This document shows positions 9,173 through 16,918 of a stretch of 64,000 nucleotides of DNA, one piece after another; positions within the stretch are counted from its first letter, which is position 1; each line of letters starts with the position of its first letter. The DNA comes from Pseudomonadota bacterium (lineage in GTDB: Bacteria; Bdellovibrionota; Bacteriovoracia; Bacteriovoracales; Bacteriovoracaceae), in NCBI GenBank assembly GCA_027488375.1, contig JAIYBW010000002.1, positions 434,001-498,000 on the forward strand, read 5' to 3'. The position numbers and the translations under genes were made by a program. Under the pieces are notes generated by a model, which did not search any database, was not told the origin of the DNA, and was given only the letters and a program-made list of their open reading frames with translations.

Positions 9173-9648
9173 TCTTGAGGAGTATCATCTTGAAAATTTA
9201 TTGCAAAGTCATCTGCTAAGGATAATTCTTGATGTTCTGAGGGGATGACTTCTGAAGAAGTCTCGCTTTGAATACCAAGCTCCGCATCAAGATAAAGATT
9301 TAGAGTGGCAAGAAGTTTTTCCATTCTACGAATTTTTCGATCAATATAATCTTCTACCGTATTAGGCATATCTTCAGTTTGAAATAAATACCATCGCATT
9401 TCTTCAACTGGTGTATAAAACTGATCTAATGTTGTAATTAATTCTGTACTACAGTGGACTAAATTCTCTAATGATGTTTGTTCATAACGATTATCAAAAA
9501 TCATAGGAAAATGCTCTCTAGTCCTTCTCAGAGCAAAGATTTCTAAATACTCCGTTTTTCTTTCTTTAATTCTCTGAAAAACGTTATTGGCATCTATTTT
9601 AAGCAGCATTAATACTCTTTGAGTCATTTCATCATTACGACTTTTCAA
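9169..9648 (-). CDS. Hypothetical cytosolic protein, middle gene of a coupled trio
   Basis: 159 residues, no signal peptide, highly charged and mainly helical in appearance (RIKERKTEYLEIFALRRTREH), with an acidic, low-complexity C-terminus. I recognise no domain. Four-base overlaps with both neighbours (9645-9648 and 9169-9172) indicate translational coupling with the receiver-like protein upstream and the methyltransferase downstream. Function unknown; a regulatory or scaffold role is only a guess from context. Confidence 0.7.
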   Translation of the reverse strand: MKSRNDEMTQRVLMLLKIDANNVFQRIKERKTEYLEIFALRRTREHFPMIFDNRYEQTSLENLVHCSTELITTLDQFYTPVEEMRWYLFQTEDMPNTVEDYIDRKIRRMEKLLATLNLYLDAELGIQSETSSEVIPSEHQELSLADDFAINFQDDTPQE

Positions 9649-10112
9649 AGGGCACCTCCCTCTAAAGTCGCGCGCCTTCCTCCAGGCCAGACTGTTTTCT
9701 GATCTTTTTTCAATTCATAAAAACTTATGATTGTGCGGCTCAACTCTTTTGCACTTAAGGGATACTTCATAAAAAAGTAATTTTTCTGGAGACTATATTT
9801 TTTTTGATCGTTGAGCTTCGAAAAGCTGGAAAGATGAATGAAAGTCAGTCTTTTTGATTTTAAAATATATTTAAGAACGCCACGTATTTTCTGAGAATAA
9901 AATTTAAATTCTCGTACATCTGTCACTGAACACAAAATGACAACTTGATCCTGACCAGAAGTTGAAATGATTGTCTGAAGCTGATCTATCTTAATCGGAA
10001 CAAGAACAAATCCTCGTTTTTTTAAATGCTCATTGAAAACATAAAATGCCTTAGGCAGCCTTTCATCAAGAGTTAAGAAAAAAATAAAAGATAAATTGTT
10101 CTCGTCATTCAT
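9645..10112 (-). CDS. Hypothetical protein, possibly receiver-like, first gene of a coupled trio
   Basis: 155 residues without a signal peptide. The pattern of alternating hydrophobic strands (FIFFLTLD, QVVILCSVTD, LTFIHLSS, NYFFMKYPLSAKELSRTIISFYEL) resembles a CheY-like alpha/beta fold, including a KYP.s...L segment like the Lys-Pro element of receivers, but no clear phospho-acceptor aspartate pocket is visible. It follows a FliA-like promoter (boxes at 10120-10127 and 10139-10146) and overlaps the next gene by 4 bp. Receiver-like is tentative; treat the function as unknown. Confidence 0.65.
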   Translation of the reverse strand: MNDENNLSFIFFLTLDERLPKAFYVFNEHLKKRGFVLVPIKIDQLQTIISTSGQDQVVILCSVTDVREFKFYSQKIRGVLKYILKSKRLTFIHLSSFSKLNDQKKYSLQKNYFFMKYPLSAKELSRTIISFYELKKDQKTVWPGGRRATLEGGAL

Positions 10113-10119
10113 AATCCCC

Positions 10120-10146
10120 TTATCGGAGATTAAAAAAGTGACTTAA
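10120..10146 (-). promoter_or_regulatory. FliA (sigma-28)-like promoter
   Basis: Reading on the minus strand: TTAAGTCA, 11 bases, TCCGATAA, ending 7 bases before the ATG at 10112. The known sigma-28 consensus is TAAAGTTT-N11-GCCGATAA, so the -10 box matches 7 of 8 and the -35 box 5 of 8, with exact spacing. The nearness to the ATG implies a very short leader. The box also lies in a small stem (AATCTCC-GATAA-GGGGATT) that would include the ribosome site. Confidence 0.5.
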
Positions 10147-10873
10147 ACCATTGGAGAGCTTTCCTGACAAAAGCGATCAGAAGTCCAGTGAGGAGTGAAA
10201 ATAAACCTTGATAGGATACCTGTCCCGATTGATTGGCCACCCCAATAGTTCCACAACTTAGAGGTTGATTGGTCTGGGTCTCCTTATTAAAGGCCAAAGG
10301 CGAGACATATCTGGTGAGTTGTCGGTATTCTGTTTCTGTATAAGCGGCTTGCATACCTTGAACATCATCCTGATGAAGGCCAGAATAGAAGGCCTGTAAA
10401 GTTGGGGCCATCACAGCTTCCTCGACATCTGAGTGATCTAATCCCATGGTATGACCAAGTTCATGAGTGAGAGTTGTTCTAAGGTAATTTTGATTTTGAT
10501 TCAGGACATGGTTTCCATTGATAATAATCTCTGTTTTCGCAAAGTAGGGACCATTTGTGTAGCGTATGGCGACCGCCAGAACACTGCTTGGATCCATCCG
10601 GGTTTCAGCTGCAAAATTAGTCGACCATCTAATGATATTAGTGGTTCCAGTCCTCAGGAATGACCAAAGGGTAAAACCAGATCTCATTTCCCACTCTGAA
10701 ATAGCTGTTTGTGAAAGATTTTCTAAAAGCTCTTTACGACTTGGATTAGATTCAACAACCATGATGTTTACTGGGAGTGATGCCCAATAGAATCCATTCA
10801 TGAAATCTGAGGTCAGCTGATAGCCCCAGGCATGAGTTGTTAAGGAAAAAATTAAAATCCATTTGCGCCACAT
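10130..10873 (-). CDS. Secreted matrixin-type (M10A-like) zinc metalloprotease
   Basis: About 247 residues. The zinc site TLTHELGHTMGLDHSD near residue 140 is the HExxHxxGxxH metzincin signature, followed by VMAPTL, the Met-turn region. The N-terminus is a signal peptide (MWRKWILIFSLTTHAWG). I chose the ATG at 10873 because AGGA lies 8 bases upstream; another ATG at 10882 is possible. After the catalytic domain comes a short linker with one cysteine and a C-terminal hydrophobic stretch (GLFSLLTGLLIAFV) ending in a basic tail, which looks like a membrane anchor or sorting tail. Likely a surface or periplasmic protease; its target is unknown. Confidence 0.88.
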   Translation of the reverse strand: MWRKWILIFSLTTHAWGYQLTSDFMNGFYWASLPVNIMVVESNPSRKELLENLSQTAISEWEMRSGFTLWSFLRTGTTNIIRWSTNFAAETRMDPSSVLAVAIRYTNGPYFAKTEIIINGNHVLNQNQNYLRTTLTHELGHTMGLDHSDVEEAVMAPTLQAFYSGLHQDDVQGMQAAYTETEYRQLTRYVSPLAFNKETQTNQPLSCGTIGVANQSGQVSYQGLFSLLTGLLIAFVRKALQWFKSLF

Positions 10874-10901
10874 AGTATTCATCCTGAAAACTTTAAGGCC
10901 G

Positions 10902-11204
10902 TTAAATTTTCTCTATCCAGCAAAGGCGCCCATTTTTGACTTGAATGCGGTAGTCTAAACCGCGCTCTATTTCAAAGGGGCCATTCTCTAGCATTTCAAT
11001 CGCAACTTGATCCCTAACATCACCTTTGAGAGTCGAAAGATTTTTAAAGACAACCGTGTGAGTGTCAAAAGCACTTCCAGTGTCTATACTTTCAATGATC
11101 TCTTGAACTCTCCCCTCAAACTGCTGAGGGCAATCGACTTGCTTGATTGTCACAGTTGCAAAACTCATGAACGAAGTCAAAAGTGACATAATTAAGTAGA
11201 CCAT
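10902..11204 (-). CDS. Small secreted protein of unknown function
   Basis: 100 residues from the ATG at 11204, which follows an AAGGAGAAAGGC ribosome site; a longer frame opens at 11228 but places that site inside the coding region. A signal peptide (MVYLIMSLLTSFMSFA) is followed by a small beta-rich domain with two cysteines (VDCPQQ and RLCWIE), which could form one disulfide. I recognise no family, although the HTVVFKNLSTLKGD segment recalls small OB-fold or NTR-like domains. It lies upstream of the matrixin gene. Confidence 0.65.
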   Translation of the reverse strand: MVYLIMSLLTSFMSFATVTIKQVDCPQQFEGRVQEIIESIDTGSAFDTHTVVFKNLSTLKGDVRDQVAIEMLENGPFEIERGLDYRIQVKNGRLCWIEKI

Positions 11205-11366
11205 GCCTTTCTCCTTGGCATTGCTCATCCAGGCTTCCTTGCCTGAACTTTATGAGCCTATCTTTGCATGGATTATGCCAAAGTCGTAGATGGTCAAAAA
11301 ACGCCGAAAAGTGATTAAAGAAGATTGGTCGGTGACAAAAGGTCACTAGTTTAAGCTTTAAGATAA

Positions 11367-11392
11367 TAAAAAAGGGCACCATAAAGGTGCCC
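11367..11392 (-). terminator. Rho-independent terminator after groL
   Basis: On the minus strand the stem GGGCACC-TTTAT-GGTGCCC is followed by a run of T, about 30 bases after the groL stop. It closes the groS-groL operon. Confidence 0.9.
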
Positions 11393-11423
11393 TCAATTGA
11401 GTCAAATTCGCACTAGGCAAGAA

Positions 11424-13091
<1,668 letters not shown>

Positions 13092-13110
13092 TTAGGATGA
13101 AATTTTTTAT

Positions 13111-13398
13111 TTATTGAAGGATTCCAAGAATTTCGTCTTCTTTCATGATGAGGTAGTTTTCACCACCAACTTTTACTTCTGTACCTGAGTATTTTCCGAA
13201 AAGAACTTTATCACCTTTTTTAACATCTAGAGCTTTAACGGTTCCATCTGTTAAACGATATCCAGTTCCTACTGCCATAACTTCACCTTGAGCTGGTTTT
13301 TCTTTGTGGTTATCAGGGATGATAATTCCACCGGCAGTTTTTGTTTCTTCTTCCAGTCTTTTAATAAGAACACGGTCTTGAAGTGGTTTCACAGTCAT
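13111..13398 (-). CDS. groS: Co-chaperonin GroES
   Basis: 95 residues, typical length. [29 protein letters not shown] contains the start of the GroES barrel and mobile loop, and [31 protein letters not shown] is the canonical C-terminus. Caps the GroEL chamber. It is the first gene of the operon, with an AGGAGG ribosome site 6 bases before the ATG and a sigma-70-like promoter at 13471-13498. No canonical CIRCE element (TTAGCACTC-N9-GAGTGCTAA) is visible upstream. Confidence 0.99.
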   Translation of the reverse strand: MTVKPLQDRVLIKRLEEETKTAGGIIIPDNHKEKPAQGEVMAVGTGYRLTDGTVKALDVKKGDKVLFGKYSGTEVKVGGENYLIMKEDEILGILQ

Positions 13399-13418
13399 AG
13401 ATCCTCCTCGAAATATTT

Positions 13419-13431
13419 GGCGCCGCGCGCC
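13419..13431 (-). promoter_or_regulatory. GC-rich hairpin in the groS leader
   Basis: GGCGC-CGC-GCGCC forms a short perfect stem in an otherwise AT-rich leader, about 20 bases before the groS ATG and just upstream of the ribosome site. It could stabilise the message or act in heat control; no function can be assigned from sequence. Confidence 0.35.
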
Positions 13432-13470
13432 TAATTGGTTTAATCAGGTAAATAACTTTTGAGCCTCCAC

Positions 13471-13498
13471 AATGTAATGCCGATCCGGCCAGTGTCAA
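13471..13498 (-). promoter_or_regulatory. Sigma-70-like groSL promoter
   Basis: Minus strand: TTGACA, 16 bases, TACATT. The -35 box is perfect. Transcription would start near 13464, giving a leader of about 65 bases containing the GC-rich hairpin. Confidence 0.65.
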
Positions 13499-13563
13499 GG
13501 TTAGTACCCATAATTTACAGACTATTTAGCTGAAAACCTTCCTTAAAGGGTGATTCCGTAGCA

Positions 13564-13594
13564 TTTTTCGCCCTTGGTGATCTAGGGCGAAAAA
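13564..13594. repeat. 11-bp inverted repeat with 9-bp spacer between groS and a lipoprotein gene
   Basis: TTTTTCGCCCT, spacer TGGTGATCT, AGGGCGAAAAA. The 9-base spacer matches the geometry of HrcA/CIRCE operators, but the arms differ from the CIRCE consensus. No gene ends here, so a terminator role is hard to explain, although the shape would also serve as one. The rest of the roughly 300-bp divergent region holds the groSL promoter and a FliA-like promoter. Confidence 0.6.
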
Positions 13595-13633
13595 AATTCC
13601 TTGATAACTAAGAAATTCAGGCAGTTGAAATCT

Positions 13634-13661
13634 TTAAGTTCCCCTTAGAAACACCCGATAG
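13634..13661 (+). promoter_or_regulatory. FliA (sigma-28)-like promoter
   Basis: TTAAGTTC, 12 bases, CCCGATAG. Compared with TAAAGTTT and GCCGATAA each box matches 6 of 8, with one extra spacer base. It lies about 45 bases before the start of the lipoprotein gene at 13706. Confidence 0.4.
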
Positions 13662-13705
13662 GGAGCCAAGGTACAATTAATCCAGTCATGTCCTCAAGGA
13701 TGGGA

Positions 13706-14218
13706 ATGATGCTCGCTCTAATAACAAAACGTCTCTGCCCCCTTATCGCACTTACAGTCGCCATTGGCTGTGGTAAACAAATTAATGATCCTAAGGATGT
13801 TGAAATTAGCCGGGCCGGCCAATCTGAAGAACTCCCTTCCAACATAGCTATTCAACTTAATGAAACTGAATCAGCAATAAAAACCTATCTTCTCCCAAGA
13901 AATGCATGGTTTAGCCTACCCGGTAAGCTTTTGGCGAAGAATGCGAGTGCAGCAGGCAAAAGAGTTAAGATTTATTACAATCTTGAATCTAATGGTAACT
14001 ATGAATTTCATTGTTACTATCAGTCTTTTACTCTGGCCAATGAACTTGGCTTTGAAAAATGCCAATCTAGTGATGAAGTCACAATTATCTCTAATCCTGA
14101 TGATCTCCAAAAAATGGAATTCCCAATGGACAAAGGAACATCCATCAAGGTTGAGCTTACAAATCCATCGGGCACAAATCTTAAAATCGATTCTATCTTT
14201 GGTGTCGACTGGAAATAA
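13706..14218 (+). CDS. Putative lipoprotein of unknown function
   Basis: About 170 residues. Starts at 13706 or 13709 are preferred because AAGGA lies 5-8 bases upstream; the frame is open from an ATG at 13688. The N-terminus ends in a lipobox-like LTVAIGCG. The remainder is beta-rich with a YNLESNGNYEFHCYYQSF segment and a second cysteine pair, and closes with SIFGVDWK. No family recognised. It is divergent from groS and stands alone before the convergent M48 protease gene. Confidence 0.7.
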   Translation: MMLALITKRLCPLIALTVAIGCGKQINDPKDVEISRAGQSEELPSNIAIQLNETESAIKTYLLPRNAWFSLPGKLLAKNASAAGKRVKIYYNLESNGNYEFHCYYQSFTLANELGFEKCQSSDEVTIISNPDDLQKMEFPMDKGTSIKVELTNPSGTNLKIDSIFGVDWK

Positions 14219-14256
14219 TCAAATTTTTATTTTGGGAATTTAACTAATTAATGGAC

Positions 14257-16065
14257 TTACTTCTTTTCAGAAGCAGGTTTTCTTTCTCGATATTGCTCTC
14301 GCATATGATCAACGACTTCAGTTTTATATTCAGGATTTAAGAGTTCAAATTTGTTTGAATTAACGAGGAACCGATAAGTCTCAACTGCATTTAACTCAGC
14401 GGTCCTTAATAAAACGAGATAGTATTCATCCTGTGATAGTTTCGGGGCATAATTTACGTAAAACTTTTTAAAAAGATTGAAGTCTTTAGTCTCCGCTAAA
14501 TAAATCATCGCTCGCCCAGGATCTGCACCATTTTTCAAATAATAATCAATAAGTTGCGAATCCCTCTTCTTGACGATGAAAGACATCAGACTTTTCCCTA
14601 CGATATAGGGTTTCTTATTGATTGAATTTTGGATCTCTCGATTATTCAGGATGGCTTTTGAGTCATTTGATTTAACAAATTGAACAAGATGATCACCAGA
14701 TCTTATTGAAAAAAAAGTCCAGGTAAAGAAGATGATAAAACAACTTGCCAGTGGAGTCGCATATCTCCAGTCTAGTAATATCGCGAATGAATTTCTAATC
14801 TTTTTGAGTCGAGAAACATAATGATCAAACGGGAGATCAGCGGAAATCTTTTTCTCAACTGAATGAATCCTATCTTCTAGTTCTGGATGAGTCGTAAAAT
14901 TTTTTTCAAACCAATAGGTGTAGGAATTTTTATTTTTCTGTTTTTTTGATTTGGTCTTCATATAATCTGGAAGATCATCCGGAGTCATGAGCTTTTCAAG
15001 CGCCGATTTCAAACTTGTTAAATTCGCCCCCATTTTCATGACGGCAAAAGCATCAGCTTCATACTCATGGGATCGAATTGAATCGAAAAAGAGTGAGTAA
15101 TTAAAGAAAATCCATACCATCGTTGAAAGAGTTGAGACTGCCGCAACGAGATCTTTATGGAGATCAAAATCTTCTCCAAAATAAAGATAAAATAAAACAA
15201 TTTCCAGCAGTAAAATAAATCCTATGCCAAAGATGGAAGAAATAAAATTTTTCAACAATTCAAAAACTCTTTTTTGTATGTGTCTATTCGCTACATGAGC
15301 AAGCTCATGGCAGACGACAGCATCAAACTCCTGCATATCAAGCATCGTTCTGAGACGACGCCCTATAAACATGGTTTGATTTGAAAAACGAAGTATTTTA
15401 ATACCAACAACAAATGCATTTTTAATGTCTGCCTCAATCCATCTCACTCTCATGCCCGGCATACCAATCTGGACAAGTCTTTTTTGAATGAGTTCAACAT
15501 ATTCCGGCTCAGTGATATCTCGATTTGGAAGGAGTCTAAGTAATAAAATTACGGTACAAGCAATACTTAGGACTGAAACAAAAATGAAATTAATAAAAAA
15601 CTCAATAAGCCAAACACTTTCGGATGATTGATCTAAATGAGATTCTTCTTGAAAAGTCCAATTCAATAATGAGTAGATCAGTATAGGTAACATGATCAAA
15701 CCAAAACTAACTCTCAATTCTTTGACCACATGATGATTAAAACTCATTCTTAAATCTAGTCCACTTTTTTCCTCAACATATTTAATAAAATACTGAAAGA
15801 GAAAAAGGCCCAGGATGAGAAGCATGAGATAGATAAAACCAAAACCAACTAAACCAATAACAAAAGATCTTTCTGTAATTAGATGAGAAATAATGAACCC
15901 TAAAAATGCTTCAAATATAAAGATGTGAAACAAATGACTTAAGATCATGTTTCTATGCTGACCACTTTTTGCCTGATTTAAAGATTCAAAAAATATCGTC
16001 TTCTCTTTTGAGAATTTTCTCAAATTATATAAGATTGCGATAATAAGGAAGAGGCCATAAATCAT
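14257..16065 (-). CDS. M48 family membrane zinc protease with ankyrin-like C-terminal tail
   Basis: 602 residues. Multiple hydrophobic helices in the first 190 residues, then the zinc motif AVVCHELAHVANRHI near residue 255 and the downstream Glu ligand in SHEYEADAFAVMKMG near residue 337: the HtpX/Ste24 arrangement. Such enzymes cleave misfolded or CAAX-type membrane substrates from the cytoplasmic face. After a further transmembrane helix (near residue 440) the protein continues about 150 residues with ankyrin-like sequence (SQLIDYYLKNGADPGRAMIYLAETKDFNLF), longer than the usual family. A FliA-like promoter lies at 16086-16113. Confidence 0.9.
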   Translation of the reverse strand: MIYGLFLIIAILYNLRKFSKEKTIFFESLNQAKSGQHRNMILSHLFHIFIFEAFLGFIISHLITERSFVIGLVGFGFIYLMLLILGLFLFQYFIKYVEEKSGLDLRMSFNHHVVKELRVSFGLIMLPILIYSLLNWTFQEESHLDQSSESVWLIEFFINFIFVSVLSIACTVILLLRLLPNRDITEPEYVELIQKRLVQIGMPGMRVRWIEADIKNAFVVGIKILRFSNQTMFIGRRLRTMLDMQEFDAVVCHELAHVANRHIQKRVFELLKNFISSIFGIGFILLLEIVLFYLYFGEDFDLHKDLVAAVSTLSTMVWIFFNYSLFFDSIRSHEYEADAFAVMKMGANLTSLKSALEKLMTPDDLPDYMKTKSKKQKNKNSYTYWFEKNFTTHPELEDRIHSVEKKISADLPFDHYVSRLKKIRNSFAILLDWRYATPLASCFIIFFTWTFFSIRSGDHLVQFVKSNDSKAILNNREIQNSINKKPYIVGKSLMSFIVKKRDSQLIDYYLKNGADPGRAMIYLAETKDFNLFKKFYVNYAPKLSQDEYYLVLLRTAELNAVETYRFLVNSNKFELLNPEYKTEVVDHMREQYRERKPASEKK

Positions 16066-16085
16066 TACATTTATCTCCTTTCTCT

Positions 16086-16113
16086 TTATCGGTATTTCGG
16101 GTATTAAATCTTA
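16086..16113 (-). promoter_or_regulatory. FliA (sigma-28)-like promoter
   Basis: Minus strand: TAAGATTT, 12 bases, ACCGATAA, ending 21 bases before the M48 protease ATG. The -10 box matches the sigma-28 consensus at 7 of 8 and the -35 at 6 of 8. Confidence 0.5.
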
Positions 16114-16140
16114 AAGTTAAAAACTAAAAGGAGACGACTT

Positions 16141-16464
16141 ATGTCAAATACTCACATGACACTAGATGAATTCTATGACTTGCACCAAAACCTAGAACAA
16201 GGTGAAGTTATTCTCGATGTACGAACTGTGGAGGAGTATTCAGCAGGACATATTGCCAATGCTTTAAACGTGCCTCTTGATCAAATACCTGGAAAACTTA
16301 ACGATTTAAAGAATTTTAAGACCATCTATATCCACTGTAAGAGAGGTGGGCGTGCGAGGACTGCTTTCGATGCACTTTCTCAAATGGGTTTAAAAAATCT
16401 TGTCTGTATTCACGATGGTGGTATGGATTTATGGATTGAAAAAGGTTACCCAGTAAAAAAGTAA
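16141..16464 (+). CDS. Single-domain rhodanese
   Basis: 107 residues, the size of GlpE/PspE-type single-domain rhodaneses. EVILDVRTVEEYSAGHIANALNVPLDQI is the N-terminal rhodanese signature; IYIHCKRGGRARTAFDAL carries the active-site cysteine in the loop CKRGGR. It would move sulfane sulfur in the cytosol (no signal peptide). A good AGGAG ribosome site lies 8 bases before the ATG. Divergent from the M48 protease gene and convergent with the small secreted gene at 16466. Confidence 0.93.
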   Translation: MSNTHMTLDEFYDLHQNLEQGEVILDVRTVEEYSAGHIANALNVPLDQIPGKLNDLKNFKTIYIHCKRGGRARTAFDALSQMGLKNLVCIHDGGMDLWIEKGYPVKK

Positions 16465-16465
16465 G

Positions 16466-16879
16466 CTAAAAACAAACTTCCTCATGACTAACCACTTGAA
16501 GTATATCGGCAACGTTACCAAGATTAAATTTTCCTAATCTGGCCTTAACTCTAATCGGATACTTCAAGGTGGTTAATCCAGTGCAATTGTATCCGACTTG
16601 TTTTCCTTCTATGAGCTCCATTGAATATGTCACAAGCAAAGCTTTAAGCCTATTAACCGGCATATCTTCGTAAAACTCACTTAGACATAATTCTCGACAA
16701 GACTGAATGTTCTTCTGATTAAGACCGCTAAATTCTTCAAGTTCGTATTTCTTTAATAACTTTGAAGGCATTCGATAAGATCCTGTGATGGGAGATTGAG
16801 CTCTCACTTCACAATCGCAGGAGAATCCCCATGAAAACAAAGGAAAAATGAGGGTCATCAAAACTATTATAAGCTTCAT
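16466..16879 (-). CDS. Cysteine-rich small secreted protein of unknown function
   Basis: 137 residues: a signal peptide (MKLIIVLMTLIFPLFSWGFS) and a mature part with six cysteines (CDC, SCRELC, YNCTG, final CF), suggesting a disulfide-stabilised periplasmic or secreted domain. No family recognised. The strong AAGGGGG ribosome site lies inside a possible stem with the FliA-like -10 sequence upstream (GACCCTTAT pairing with ATAAGGGGGTC), so translation of a longer read-through message from polA could be dampened. Confidence 0.7.
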   Translation of the reverse strand: MKLIIVLMTLIFPLFSWGFSCDCEVRAQSPITGSYRMPSKLLKKYELEEFSGLNQKNIQSCRELCLSEFYEDMPVNRLKALLVTYSMELIEGKQVGYNCTGLTTLKYPIRVKARLGKFNLGNVADILQVVSHEEVCF

Positions 16880-16886
16880 GACCCCC

Positions 16887-16912
16887 TTATCGACTTTAAA
16901 TAAGGGTCTTTG
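16887..16912 (-). promoter_or_regulatory. FliA (sigma-28)-like promoter (weaker)
   Basis: Minus strand: CAAAGACC, 10 bases, GTCGATAA, the latter ending 7 bases before the ATG at 16879, the same distance as at 10112. The -10 box matches 7 of 8; the -35 box is partial and the spacing one base short. Confidence 0.35.
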
Positions 16913-16918
16913 AGTTTT

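Noticed and set aside
13399-13690. Canonical CIRCE/HrcA operator upstream of groS
   Set aside because: No TTAGCACTC-N9-GAGTGCTAA was found; only a different inverted repeat of similar geometry exists.
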